This document shows, piece by piece, positions 21,761 through 33,717 of a stretch of DNA of 64,000 bases; within the stretch, counting starts at the first letter, position 1, and every line of letters starts with the position of its first letter. The position numbers and the translations under genes are program-made. Source of the DNA: Brassica napus. Its lineage: Eukaryota; Streptophyta; Magnoliopsida; Brassicales; Brassicaceae. The notes beneath the pieces are model-generated. The model did not search any database, was not told where the DNA came from, and was given only the letters and a program-made list of their open reading frames with translations. Location: the NCBI RefSeq assembly GCF_020379485.1, contig NC_063448.1:4549726-4613725 (forward strand), read 5' to 3'.

Positions 21761-23850
21761 TTAGTCCCTGCAAATGCGCAGCAAAACATCAGTATCAAAC
21801 TGTATGAAGGTTACATGGCTGGTAATCATGGAAATAGAGATGTCTCTTTGTGAATATACAACATTAGAATCAAAGCAGAGAGACTTGTTTATTTCTCTGC
21901 CCAAGCCCAAAATCATGACCCCCTAATGATGAAACATACAGTGGAAATCTTACATATGTACTAATAGATCCATGAGAAGTTTATTCTCTACTATTTATCC
22001 CAAGTTGAAACTATTACCAGAAAATGATATAGTAAATGCAAGGCTACTTACCAACGAAAACTCTAATCATTGCTACAATTAGCCACAAGCGTTTGTTGAA
22101 CGCACGTATCAAGATAACATAACAAAGTAGATTGGAAGAAGATTACTTACCAGTACTTAATCAAGCCGTCCCATCCACAAGTTGCGACTTTGCTCTGTTC
22201 CAGAGGATGCCACTCGGCTCCAATACATACTCCGTTGTGACATCTAAGAGTCTTGAATACTCTGCAGCTCTTCCAGTCCCAAAACCAGCACCTACCCTCT
22301 CCATCTCCCGACATTACAAACCGCCCATCCGGGGAGAAATTAACTTGGCAAGCATAACCGGCGACAATGTGCCCTGCAAACCTCTTCTTCTTATTCAGCT
22401 GAAACCTTTCCCTGGTGCCGTAGATCAGAATCTGGTTGTCCAAGCTCTGCGCCGCAAGCCACTTCCCATTCGGGTGAACAGAAATGGCGGGCATGGAGTG
22501 CATATGAGGCTCGCTGATATACTTGATAACCACCGGTATCCCAAACTCCCACACACGGAGGGACTTATCATCACTTGAAGTGACAAACCTTCTGTTGTTG
22601 TCCACAAACGTGATTGTGTTAACCGCACCCAAGTGCTGATCATACTCTTGCGTAATCTCCCCGGAGTTAATATCCCACTGCACTATCTTCTTATCGCTCA
22701 TCCCCGCCAACAAAATATTCTGCTTGTCATCATCAGGATTCAGCTTAACCACATAGGGAATCTTCCCAGTAGAGAAAGTGGATATAACTTGACCAGTCTC
22801 TGTGTCCCAATACTTAATGTTCTTATCATACCCAGCAGTCAAGAACTTAGTCCCATCGTTAGAGAAGCAAATATCCCTCACAGCTTTACCGTGACCCATG
22901 TAAGTCCTCATACACTTACCAGAGTTATACACATCCCAAATCTTGACCTTGCAATCCATACCTGCAGAGAGAAGCAAATGCCCATGCTTTGGGAAGAACC
23001 GAATAGCGGAAACACCTTTCGTGTGACCACTCCACGTATGAACCAAACGCTTTGGGATGTAGCAATGGTCGTTGTTAGCCTTTGCGTCTTTAGGAGCTTC
23101 GATCCACGACCTCCCTTGATAATCTTTATCCTCCTTGCCGTGGAAAGTGCTCTTATCCGTGTAAGGCTCTCCTTTAGCTTCTCCCTGTTGGCTCTTCTCT
23201 TCCTTCTTCTTGGCGTGGTCCTCCGCATACTTCTTCTGCTCCTCAGTCAACTCTCCCTGAACAACCTCCTTCTTCCTCGACCAAGGACTCTTCCTATTCT
23301 TCAACAGCCACGCCTCCGTCGCCGGATTCTCAGCCTCCGCCTCAACCTCCTCCTCCCGTTTCCCCTCCCCTTTGCTCTCCTCAAGCTTCCTCCTCTTCTG
23401 GTCGCTCTGCTTGATGTTATAAACCGAAACGCCGTCATTCTGCTTCAGCGCCTCCGCGTCGCCGACGTAGTTCATCCCGGAGGGATCCGCCGCGTAGCCG
23501 TACTTCTGGAACGTGCTGTACTGCTCGTCGAAGACGAAGGACCCGATCGAGGCGTCCTCCACGAACCCTAGCTTGTGGTTCCGCATCCCCTGCGCGATCC
23601 CGTCCTTCGCGTAGGGATGGGCCGGGCCGTAGATCGGGGCCCAGAGCTGATCGTAGGTGGGGTTGAACACGACGGCGTGCTGCGTCGGGTTGATCGGGTT
23701 CGATTTCGACTGGCTCGCGTTGGATACCGTGAGAGCGAGCGCCGTGTCGTCTACCTCCGGGGCCGATGATTTCGCCTTCAGCATACGAGGAGGTGAAGAT
23801 TCCGGCGAAGAAGAAGCGTCTTCTCCGTCGTAGGATTGAATCAGATCCAT
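21761..23850 (-). CDS. PRP17: PRP17/CDC40-like WD40 pre-mRNA splicing factor
   Basis: Nuclear splicing factor that acts at the second catalytic step of the spliceosome. The main exon 23850-22151 starts [14 protein letters not shown] and encodes an N-terminal region with a lysine/glutamate-rich middle (about residues 150-225) and a C-terminal propeller of seven WD40 repeats from about residue 270, for example [11 protein letters not shown] and [11 protein letters not shown]. At its end TACTG meets a GTAAGT donor; the acceptor TTTGCAG at about 21768 leads to GGACTAA, so splicing gives a final Trp-Asp and stop (21761-21763), as in other PRP17 proteins, for 568 residues. Without splicing it would stop at once after Trp. 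It is intact, GC-richer than its surroundings, and next to the OTS2-like region as in Arabidopsis (At1g10580 beside At1g10570, from memory). Confidence 0.93.
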
Positions 23851-24407
23851 TCTCGCGATTTTGCTAGATTTGCGCCACTGTTCTGAGAGGCTCTTTTAAG
23901 GGTTTCAGAATTGCCTTTTTTTGCAATTTTGTGAAACTTGAAAAGATAAACCCTAACGTTTGTTTGGTTTCCACATTTACCCCGCTAGTATACTTGTTTA
24001 ACATTTAAGTCCCCTAATCGAGTCGTCATATACATTTTTTTTTTTTTTTGACTAAAGTCGTCATATAGTACTTTTTACACTATTAAACAACAACCAAAAT
24101 AATCTGGACCAATTTGAAATCACTGCAAGTCAAACCGAATAAAACCGAAAGCAGCATTTAATTTTAAGGTTTCTTCTGTTGACGGTGGTGAGATCGATCA
24201 CACATGGCGAAATGTGTGTTTCCTTTTGCTTCTCGCTGAGTGAGTGAAGTCACACATTAAAAGTCATAGATAGATATACAAATTAAACTATTCCTATTTC
24301 AACTCTGCTGGTTTTTCGTGTGTGTAAAGGTCGGACCCGACCCAACCATATATGTTTTATTTATGTTTTTCCTTTACATTATTCTTTTTTTTTTGTCATC
24401 TCCTTCA
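23851..24407. other. PRP17 upstream region
   Basis: 5' untranslated and promoter sequence for PRP17 on the minus strand, then AT-rich intergenic DNA up to the LINE target duplication. No coding potential is visible. Confidence 0.5.
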
Positions 24408-24641
24408 CATTTTTCTAGTTCTTTTTTTTTTTTTTTTGAACTTAGCTTTCATATTAAAAATGCAAAAGAAAAAAAAAGATACAAGCCATTAGCTAGTGTT
24501 TTTAGCCCATTGGCCTTTAGTTTAGGATGACACATATTTAGGATCCCGAGCATAGAAGCCCAATTACAAAATAAAATTGAAAAGATGATCGCAAAGCGAA
24601 GAGGTCGAAGTTATGGAAGAAGAGAACGGTGACTTTGATCT

Positions 24642-27600
24642 TTACGCCAGCCATTGCTGCATAAGCCGAGAAGTAGCCCCTGGATTTGAGTCCCTGAGCG
24701 AAGAGATTCTGTCTTTCACCTGCCTTTCCAGAAGGCGAGAGATTGCGTCTGTGGATCGAAACAATTGGCGGTGCAATCGACCGTTCCTCTCAGTCCAAGC
24801 CCAGTAAATGCAAGCCTGCCAGCAGATACGAAGAAGAATACCTGTTGTTGATCGTCTGTTTGTTGATTGAAGCTGAGCCATGACTCGATCCCAAGTTCTC
24901 TCTGGCTGAATACCACACCGCCTTGCAGCCGATCTCCACAGGTTCCACGAGAAGTTACAGTCAAAGAAGAGATGTCTGCGACTCTCAGCCACTTGGTTAC
25001 AAAGGAGACATGTAGGAGAAGTTTGAAGGCCCCATCCGAGTATCCTGTCCTTTGTTGGGCATCTGTTCAACACAAATAGCCAAGCTAAAAAACTGTGCCT
25101 AGGAATCCCTCCTTTATTCCACACAGAGTAGAACCAAGGTACTGAGATTCCCTCATCACAAAGCTTCCCGTAGACTACTCCTGTACTATATTTTCTGCTT
25201 TTCCTCCCGTCTACTTCCCACTCATAGAAGTCTTCTGAATCGTTGAGAGTAGTTGTTATTAGTAAAGCATGGATGTTTACTAATGCCTCTGATCTTGCAG
25301 GTGGTAGCCTCCAATAATTATCTCTGTATAGTGATGCAAGAGTCGCCTCTGAGGAGATCCCCAGTGCCGAGTCACCGCTTATATTCAAGTATGAACGCAT
25401 AGAACCATATGGCGACCAATTGTCACTCCAGAAACGAGTAGAGTGGCCATTTTGATCCATTCATATATAGAGTGGCTAAGTTTTAATATCTTGTTTACCT
25501 GCCAAGAGAACCGTCTGCTTGGAGCCGTGATCCAAAGGTTACTCAAGCATCCTTCTAACACCTCCTCCTTGAACCAAGCAACCCATACCGAACCCGCTTG
25601 GAAGAACAACAGCCATACCAACTTCAGACAGCAAGCCTTGTTCCAGATTCTGAGATTCTTGATCCCAAGCCCTCCCTCTCTCTTTGGCTTTGTCACCACC
25701 TCCCAAGAAACTCTTGCAGCGTGGTGTTCCTCTATATCTCCTTTCCAAAGGAAAACACCACAAAGGGAGTTGATCCGCTTCACACAGGCTTGGGGAAGTA
25801 TGAATGTTGAGCACCAGAAGGTTGTTATTCCCGTAATGACAGTCTTGATGAGTAGGAGCCGACCAGCAAATGAGAGAGACTTTGCACTCCAAGAAGACAG
25901 CCTGCTCTTAACTTGCTGGAGTAAACCCTCACAGTGGAGTAAGGAGAGCTTTTTAGTACAGAGAGGAACACCTAGGTAACGGACTGGAAGAGCCCCTAAG
26001 GGCATGCCTGTTGATACCATTATCAGGTCTGTTTCCTGCGTGGAGAGAGCAGATGCAAAGAAAGAGGATTTCTGTACACTTACTGCCAGACCCGACCGAA
26101 GCTCAAACTCACGCAGTACTTGGAGGACAGCTTGAACCGAGCTGAGAGAACCATCTATAAAGATAAGTAAGTCATCAGCAAAGCATAAGTGAGTTAGTTT
26201 GGATCCTTCACATTTTTTATGGTAGTTGAACTTCATATCTCTTGCAGCTTGGTTCAGCATAAGGGAGAGAGTATTCATGGCAATTACAAAAAGGTATGGC
26301 GAGAGGGGGTCACCTTGCCTGAGCCCCTGTGTACCTTTGAAGTATCCATTCACGAAGCCATTATAACCCACCGTAAAATTTGAATGACAGATACACGCCC
26401 TTAGCCAAGCTAGGAATAAGGGAGGAATATTGATGGCTTGTAGACAGGAGAACAAAAATGACCAGGATAAGGTATCAAAGGCCTTTGCTATATCCACTTT
26501 GATAGTAATTCTCTTTGATTGATTGCTCTTGTGATATCCTTGAACCAGCTCAGCAGCTAGGGAAGTGTTCTCCACCAGCAACCTTCCTTTTACAAAGGCC
26601 GTTTGATTTGGGACGATCAGGTCAGGGAGAATTGGCTTCAATCTCTTCACTAGAAGTCTGGAGATCACCTTGTAGATAGTGTTGAGGCAGGAGATGGGCC
26701 TGTAGTCTGTGATCAAAGAAGCACCAGAGTGCTTCGGTATCAGTGAGAGAATGGTAGCGTTAGTAGAGGCAGGCATGAAACAGGAGAAGAAGAAGTGACG
26801 TATAGACGCAGTAACTTCAGGCCCTATGATGCTCCAAGAAGCTTTGTAGAACCCAGATGTTAGGCCATCAGGCCCTGGCGCTTTGTCCTGGTTGATCTGA
26901 AACATGACCATCTTTACCTCTTCGTCTGTGGGGGCAACAAGCATTTGAGCAGAGAGATCAGGAGAGCAGGTGAACTCCGTGAGAGACTGAAACCATTGAG
27001 TAGTGGAGATAATTCCCAGGGGAGGCACAGGTGAAGGTCCCAGTATCCTCTGGAAATGAGTTACTGCGTGCACGGTCATCTGGATCGGATCCGATATTAT
27101 CCCACCTGAGGGCAACAAAAAGGATCTTATGAAATTAAAGTTCATGCGATTTTGGACCATTCTGAAGAAGAAGACAGTATTCTGATCTCCTTCCTTCAAC
27201 CAGTTAACTCTCGATCTCTGTTTAAAGTAACTCTCCTCGATTCCCCTTAAGAATTTCCATGTCTGAAGCGCCTCCTTCTCCATTTCAAAAGTTTGAGTGG
27301 TTGGGTGATTGAGCACTTGTACCTGCACATCTAAAATCACACGGTTAGCTTCACTCACTCTCACCTGAATTTGTGAATAATTCTCTCTATTTAAGTGTTT
27401 CAGATCGCTCTTAATCTGCTTTTGTTTCCAGTATAAGGCGGTGAGGTTCCAGACGGTATCTCCGGCCTGTGTCCACGCATCAAGCACTACTTGGTGAAAG
27501 CTCGGGTGCTTTGTGAGGAAATTATAGAATTTAAAGGGGCGGTTTCCAGAGGCTGGGATCTTTGTGGCTAGGTCAAAGGTACACGGGCTGTGGTCAGAGA

Positions 27601-28279
27601 CTAGGGTTGGGTGGAAGAAGGCCGAACAGTTAGGAAAGAGGTTGATAACATGATTATTGATCAATAGACGGTCTAGTTTTTTTGCAATAGGATCCTCTGG
27701 TTGTCGATTGGTCCACGTGAACAGAGGTCCCTGATACCTTAAGTCGAAGAGGCCCATTTGTGTGAAGCAGTCCCTGAGCTCTATCATATCAGGAGTAAGG
27801 GAGTTAACAGCAGGGATGGAGTGCTCTGCTGGATGAATGATTTGGTTAAAGTCTCCCCCTAGAACCCACGGAACAGTATCAAGTGAGTGGGTTTGATAGA
27901 TATCAAGAAGCTCCACCCATAAATCAGTACGTTCGACTCTCTCGTTGAATGCGTAGATAGTAGTGAACACAAACAGAGGGGAGCCAGGCAGCTTAACTTC
28001 ACATGTGACAGATTGGCTTGATTGCTTCAGGACCCGTACAGAGACCGAGTCCTTCCAGATGATAATGATCCGACCATCTTCATCTTCCGAGTGATTAGAG
28101 GTATAATTCCATCCTCTACAGACCTTGCTCATCACATAGTTTAGGTTGTGGTCCTTAATGTGTGACTCCAAAATAGCACCAAAAAGTGGGTGATAAGTAG
28201 ATAACCAGTTAGAGAATGGCTTATGCTTATCCGGGTCATTTAGGCTTCGGATATTCCAAAAAAAAAGCTTACTATACAT
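24642..28279 (-). pseudogene. LINE ORF2: endonuclease and reverse transcriptase, one frameshift
   Basis: The start at 28279 ([19 protein letters not shown]) opens 964 codons to 25385. It has an APE-type endonuclease (ILESH, GGDFNQI, VSDHSPC) and a reverse transcriptase ([32 protein letters not shown]). The frame changes between 25460 and 25385; the second part (25460-24642, 272 codons) begins near FWSDNW and carries the zf-RVT region with CPTKDRILGWG and CLLCNQVAESRRHLFFDC. One length change near 25450 separates the two. If that is a sequencing error the element may be active; if real, ORF2 loses only its C-terminal region and keeps both enzymatic domains. Confidence 0.92.
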
Positions 28280-28305
28280 AGATATTAGTTTACTATACGA
28301 AGATA

Positions 28306-30147
28306 TTAGTCAATGGTCTCTTCAGGGTGAAGAGAACCATCAGGATCCAAAACAGAGAAGGTATTAGAGAAGGGTTTAACAAAAGAGGAAGAGTGGATGG
28401 CTAAGGGTTTGGTAGAGTAGTAAGAGAGTTGGGCCATGAAGGACGGGAAGGGTTTTTGGTCAGGATCAGAACGTGGTCTTTTTAAAGAGGGGGTGATAAA
28501 AGTATCTGGTGGGCTTTTTGAGGGAGAAGGGATGACAGCTAGGGGGTGAGAAGAGGCCAAGGGGGTAGCGGTTATTAGAGGAGGAGCTTTAGGAGGTTGA
28601 GATTGAATTGGTGGGGGTGGAGGGTCGGGATTAAGTGGGGTGGTGGAGGTAGAAGCTTGAGAGTATACAGTTGATGAAGGGGAAGGAATGATTTTTTCTA
28701 GAGTAGGCTGGAGAGGGTCAGGTTTTTTAGTAGTTGGTGTTGCAGTAGCCACATTTTTTCCTTTTTGAGAAGCTGATGCTGCTTGTTGCGGCTTCTTTGC
28801 AGGAACATCCGAAGATTTCGGAGGTAGAGGGGCCTGGAGGCAGTTACGAGATACATGACCAAGCTCTTTGCAAACCGAGCATGTTGGTGGTACCCAAGGG
28901 TATGACACTTGGACCTCAACTACTTCACCACTCTGTCGCACAAACTCGACTACGCTTGGTAGTGGTTTAGTGAGGTTTACAGCAACTTTTACGTGTGATA
29001 GGGTCAGACTAACCAGATTCTTTGTGAAGTCATCCATTTCTTTAGGTTCTCCCACCAGGCCCGCAACCAGACTCAATCCTTGTTGGTGGCGAAGGTCTAA
29101 TGGAATACCTGTTAAGTGAGCCCAAATCTGGATAGATTCTAGTGATGGCGATGAAGCTGAGACTGAGGAGGACCACTGGACGGCATGGAACATGGACTCA
29201 CCGACATACCATACAGATTTGTCAAGTATTTTCTGCCTTAGGTAATCTGAAGGTATTCTCACCAGCATGGATCTAGACAAGGGGTTAGTATGAATCTCCA
29301 CTCGCTTTCCTTTCCCCCACATGTGGTTGAGGACGCTCTGAACTTGATTGAAGGGGGGAGGCCTTCCATTAAAGTAGCAGATTATGAAATCTTTGTGTAA
29401 TTCAGCTCCTTTCTGAAAGACATTGTCCGGGATGAAAACTCTAGGGATTCCTTTATCTGACAAGGAGACTGGAGCCAGGCGCTTCAAAGACTTATCCTCT
29501 AGTTTTCTTAATTTCTCGAGTAGAGGAGTGTTGGTGGAAAGCGGAGGAGGGGCAGATTGAGCTGGGTCAGTTGTAGAGGTAGCCGGGGGTTGGTTTTTTA
29601 TGATGGGAGGAGGGGGATTTGATTGTGGAGCGGTTTTCGAGTGGCTAATGGGGAAGGGGATGAAGGTTTCAGTGGCTGCAGGCAAGGTAGAAGAAGGTTG
29701 AACAGTGGTGGCAGGGTTTACTGTAGCAAACGATTTAGGGGTTTGGTTCAGAGATGGGTTGGTTGGAAAGGTGGGGGAGCCGCTAGAAGCTTTATTGGTT
29801 TGAATAGGAGAAGAGTGTTTGGGTTGAAGGATTTTGTAGTTCAGAGGTGCTGAATTTCCAGAATTGAGAACAGTGGACTTGGAGAAGCCAGTTGATGAAT
29901 GAGCTGGGGTAGAGAACGTGGAACCAGCCGCAGTTTTAGGGGTGGAGGATTTCGTCGCTGGCCTTGTGGATTTGGCAGTTTGCGATGAAAAACGAGAGGA
30001 TTTGGGAGGAACAGAGCCGAGGGGAGGGTAATCGGGATCGGGAGGGTCAGGGGGGTTTGGGGGGACGAGGCTGGAGCTATCACCAGTAGTGAGACGCGGC
30101 GGAGACAGGGCGGAGACATCGTTGGGTGGGAACCAGGGGTTCTCCAT
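28306..30147 (-). CDS. LINE ORF1: gag-like nucleic-acid binding protein
   Basis: 613 codons, open from [10 protein letters not shown] at 30147 to 28306, ending 26 bases before ORF2. The first 220 residues are Pro/Ser/Thr-rich and low in complexity. A DUF4283-type domain follows (about 235-400, including [13 protein letters not shown] and [13 protein letters not shown]), then one CCHC zinc knuckle, [14 protein letters not shown], at about 430, then a proline-rich tail. Proteins of this kind coat LINE RNA. The frame is fully open, which supports recent insertion. Confidence 0.9.
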   Translation of the reverse strand: MENPWFPPNDVSALSPPRLTTGDSSSLVPPNPPDPPDPDYPPLGSVPPKSSRFSSQTAKSTRPATKSSTPKTAAGSTFSTPAHSSTGFSKSTVLNSGNSAPLNYKILQPKHSSPIQTNKASSGSPTFPTNPSLNQTPKSFATVNPATTVQPSSTLPAATETFIPFPISHSKTAPQSNPPPPIIKNQPPATSTTDPAQSAPPPLSTNTPLLEKLRKLEDKSLKRLAPVSLSDKGIPRVFIPDNVFQKGAELHKDFIICYFNGRPPPFNQVQSVLNHMWGKGKRVEIHTNPLSRSMLVRIPSDYLRQKILDKSVWYVGESMFHAVQWSSSVSASSPSLESIQIWAHLTGIPLDLRHQQGLSLVAGLVGEPKEMDDFTKNLVSLTLSHVKVAVNLTKPLPSVVEFVRQSGEVVEVQVSYPWVPPTCSVCKELGHVSRNCLQAPLPPKSSDVPAKKPQQAASASQKGKNVATATPTTKKPDPLQPTLEKIIPSPSSTVYSQASTSTTPLNPDPPPPPIQSQPPKAPPLITATPLASSHPLAVIPSPSKSPPDTFITPSLKRPRSDPDQKPFPSFMAQLSYYSTKPLAIHSSSFVKPFSNTFSVLDPDGSLHPEETID

Positions 30148-30213
30148 CGGGATTTAATTCTCCTTTTCCTTTTTATATATCAGACTCTTGAACGTATCAT
30201 TTTTCTAGTTCTT

Positions 30214-32228
30214 CTAGTATAAATTTTGAATTAAAACCAATAACTTGTTTTGTGATTTTTCAGTAAACTTTATTTTTGTTCGACTGAAAAGAGTTATAAA
30301 ACTTAACAAACATGTAGTTTGTATATTTATGAAATAAAAATATAAGTACGCCCATAGAGGAAGATTTTATAACAATTTCTTTGTAACATTTTCATGCATT
30401 TTTAAGATATGTATGATGTATGCTTAAACATCAGAGTTTACTAGAGAGGCAGCAGTCGTTGTCTAATAGCTTCTTAATTTTTTTGGAGAAATTGTCTTAT
30501 TTAATAATTTTTATCGATATATACAAATTACTCTCAAATGAAAATATGCATTGACTTTAAGAAAATACTAATGGCGGGTATATTTTTCGTTTTACATTTT
30601 TTTTAGAAATTTAATTTTTATAATTGTATTTTTAGTCATATTTGTGTTTTTCTTTGTATAATATTTCTTTTAAATGATTAATAATTTTTTTTAATAATTG
30701 TATTAAAATAGTTGGACCACACATATATCAATAGATCATGTTGCTGTTTTAATAGAATAGAACTAGATTCTGACCCGCCCTTTAAAGTATATTTTTTGTT
30801 TAAATTTTTTTGAGAAATTTAATTTTTATATTTGTGTTATTTTTGTAATCATATTTGTGTTTAGTATTAATTTAATTTAATATAATTTTTTGGTAACTAT
30901 ATTAAATATGTCAAATTGCATAATTATATGTCATATGTATTTCAGAAATTATTTTTAAACTTTATTCCTAAAATTTGCAACATATTATATTTTCTTAGTA
31001 GTTACCTAACATAATTAGTCAAGAAAAATATTTGTATCCAAAAAATCTGACTCAGAATCGACCCAAAAATCAAAGTCTCATAATCTATTAGATTTGGCAT
31101 ATATACTCGAATAGTTCTTAAGTGTTATATCCGAAAACCAATATCAAATCCAACACGCACAGAAAACCGAACAAAAGTTTTGAAAAATATTTGAAAAATA
31201 TTTTGAAAATTAAAATTTTAATATATTTTGTTAAATATATATGTAAATGGGTTAATAAGGTCTTCACTAAATATTTAATAAATATTTTTAATCGAATAAC
31301 CTATGTAAAACCCGTTAAGCTAAAACCCGTAGAATATATTTTTATAAATAATACTTCCATAATAATATCAACTGATCATGTTTCTAATTTAATAGAATAG
31401 ATAGATTAAATAATTTAATTTTCTTATAAAAAAAACTATTTATATTTCTTGTTTATCTGAATTGATTCATGAATTTTTATTGTATTGGTCTAAATTTTAA
31501 TCGGTTTTGAAAACTATATATTATTAAGTTATATATATTTGCTATGATTTTTACTCATGGGCTGTTGGTAGTTGTATATCATGATAATAACAAATATTTA
31601 TAATTATATATTATAAAGCTAACGCTGACAAAAAAAATATTATTAAGCCAATAAATATTATTTATTTTTGTCTAAAACTAACGCAAATTATTAAAAGTGG
31701 GTTTGTATTTGGGTTGTATAGGTATTTCTATTAATGATTTGTATGTGGAATAGTTGATCATCATCAAAGGAATATTTCATGAAGTCTATATAATCACGTA
31801 TAAGTTTCGTACTAATAAATAATATTATACCTCTCAATTTTTAATAGTATGAGGTAAATTACGGTTAGTTTAAAAAAATGAATATTACGGTTGCATAAAA
31901 TTCGTTGTTAGTGGAAGTGGTTAATTTAGCTGCAGTTATAAAATATGACCACACATTTATCAATCGGACATGTTGCTGTTTTAATAGAATAGATACGTTA
32001 AAAAAACTCTTACGATATATAATAACTTCACGGCAACTATATATAAAATATATAGGCTGTGATCGTTTGGCTTCAAATTGATAATATAGTTAATTATATT
32101 TATTTATCTAAAATAAAATGTATTCTTAAATTTTAAAATATTAAATATTTTCCTGTGGAGTTAGTTACATTGTTTAGAAGTTAGGAATGGAACTGAAGTT
32201 TGTGAAAATGAGTAATACTTTTTTGCAG
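30214..32228. other. AT-rich intergenic DNA with a thrice-repeated motif
   Basis: No gene is supported. Words of the form gaccacacat-n-tatcaat and gttttaatagaatag recur at 30715-30762, 31373-31402 (partial) and 31946-31996, each in the same orientation, about 600 bp apart. These look like ends or internal pieces of an old repeat, but I cannot define borders. Confidence 0.5.
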
Positions 32229-32243
32229 AACCATGTACCATTT

Positions 32244-32410
32244 TTTTTTTTTTTTTGTGATAACCGCGGGTTTCCGGCGACCGTGGTCAACCGACTATTC
32301 CCACGAGGCCCACGGCACTCCACGTATTCTTGGGATTTAACCTAGCCCGGGTGGCCAGCGGGACTCGAACTGCGGATACCGTATTGGGGGTTTTCCCCTC
32401 AAGTACCACT
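32244..32410 (-). mobile_element. tRNA-derived SINE with 15-bp target duplication
   Basis: The A-tail is the T run up to 32256. On the minus strand the 5' part has a box-A-like tagtggtacttgagggg and a box B gttcgagtccc (about 32354-32364). The duplication aaccatgtaccattt lies at 32229-32243 and 32411-32425. It is the same general type as the SINE at 18512-18709 but a different sequence family. Confidence 0.88.
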
Positions 32411-32917
32411 AACCATGTACCATTTCGTTGTTATTATTATAATGTATATGGTTTTCTTAGTTATGATTCATGTAGTAGTAATGTAACGAAAGAATTAATT
32501 TTGAGTATGATAGAAGAATTTTTTTTTTTTTTTTTTGTGTGAGGATAGAATAATACATATTAATCATCAGAATATGCTTAAACCAAAAGATAGGAATAGT
32601 TATTTTTAAACATAACTGTCGCTACATATTAGAAGTGGGTTCCTATAATTATGGAAATAAAGTAGAATAAATAACTGAAGAGTAACAACGATTGTATAAA
32701 TAGCTTTGTATTGGTTGGTAGGTGCAGTGGCATTTAAGTAATATTCCAAGGTATATTGAGGGTAAAAAATAACAATGATTCTGTATTAATAATATTGATC
32801 ATCGACTAATTTCCGTTAAAAGGTTTTAGAGCATGTTTATTGCAGGTTTTTTAGGTTGAGTTTCTTAACGTAATATAAGATACGGTCTCTTAGCTTTTAA
32901 CTAAGAGACGTCTCTTA

Positions 32918-33443
32918 GAGCATCCACAATGGGAGCTCTTAGGGGAATCCTTAGAGGATGTGGAGCCCACTTTCTTAGAGTTTGTGCAAAAAAGAATCCT
33001 TAGGGCATCATCATTGGTGAACTCCAAGGAGAGTTCACACAATTTTCAAAAAAAAAAAAATTAAAATAATGAAAAGCTATGAACCTGTCTCTTGGGAGTT
33101 CACTCCAGTGAACCCGGATCATCACTGTAGCGCGGGCCCCACGACACGTGGCGGCCCGCGATTGGTCCTATTAGTATTTTTTTTTTTTTTTAAAACAAAA
33201 ATCAAACAGAAAAAAAAAATAATAAAAAAATGCTTTGTGAACCCCTTCCATGGGGTTCACTAATGCTGATGGTCTTAAAATCTTTTGATTAGGATTGATC
33301 CTTACACTGTTCACGGGTCCCATTGACTACGTGGCGGCCCGTGAATGGTCATCTTTTTTTCTTTTTTTTTTTTTTAAATCCAAGATTAATCCAAAATGCC
33401 CTTGTGCTAAGGATTCCAATGAGTCTCACCATTGCGGATGGTC
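32918..33443. mobile_element. Middle Tourist-like MITE
   Basis: It sits inside the outer MITE. The ends are GAGCATCCACAATGGGAG and the complement GACCATCCGCAATGGTGAG; TTA lies at 32915-32917 and 33444-33446. It contains a gtggcggcccgtg block near 33330. Confidence 0.85.
33003..33274. mobile_element. Inner Tourist-like MITE
   Basis: It sits inside the middle MITE. The ends are GGGCATCATCATTGGTGAAC and the complement GACCATCAGCATTAGTGAAC; TTA lies at 33000-33002 and 33275-33277. It contains cacgacacgtggcggcccgc near 33141, similar to the middle element, so the insert and its host belong to related families. Confidence 0.85.
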
Positions 33444-33717
33444 TTATATCTCTTATTTAAGAGACGTTTCTTAGTTTTTTTAGTTAAAAGCTAAGAGACT
33501 GTATATTATATTACGATAAGAGACCCAACTTAAAAAGCTACGATAAACATCCTCTTACGCATGCTAACATAACCGAACTGAAAACAACATATAAAAAAGA
33601 ATACTCATATATGGTTTAAAAACCTTATACATTGGTAAACCCGTAAAAACACACCCTAAAACAACATTGCGCATAGGCTAATAACTCGAAATTTAGAATA
33701 ATGCTTTAAATTTTTTA

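Larger units (their letters stand above)
24424..30197 (-). mobile_element. Full-length LINE (plant L1 type)
   Basis: Minus-strand non-LTR retrotransposon with its A-tail as a T run (24424-24437), ORF2 and ORF1 in the expected order, and a perfect 16-bp target duplication catttttctagttctt at 24408-24423 and 30198-30213. The 5' end therefore lies at about 30197, only about 50 bp upstream of ORF1. The exact flanks mean the copy is full length and recent. Confidence 0.95.
32829..33554. mobile_element. Outer Tourist-like MITE of a three-deep nest
   Basis: Terminal inverted repeats begin GAGCATGTTTATTGCAGG (start) and GAGGATGTTTATCGTAG (end, complement). The 3-bp target duplication TTA lies at 32826-32828 and 33555-33557. 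TTA duplications mark the PIF/Harbinger superfamily. The inner inverted blocks tctcttagcttttaactaag and its complement at about 33477-33500 pair across the nested insert, so about 200 bp are its own sequence. Confidence 0.85.

Noticed and set aside
22633..23769. Plus-strand frames of up to 312 codons
   Set aside because: They are antisense to the GC-rich PRP17 coding exon, have Leu/Pro-rich shadow composition and match no family.
31122..31400. 92-codon frame in AT-rich DNA
   Set aside because: It is Lys/Ile/Asn-rich with no family resemblance, splice context or conservation clue; it fits chance in AT-rich sequence.
30715..31996. Possible Helitron suggested by the repeated gttttaatagaatag words
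   Set aside because: I found neither a TC start nor a hairpin followed by CTRR at a defined 3' end, so the repeat is listed only as unexplained.
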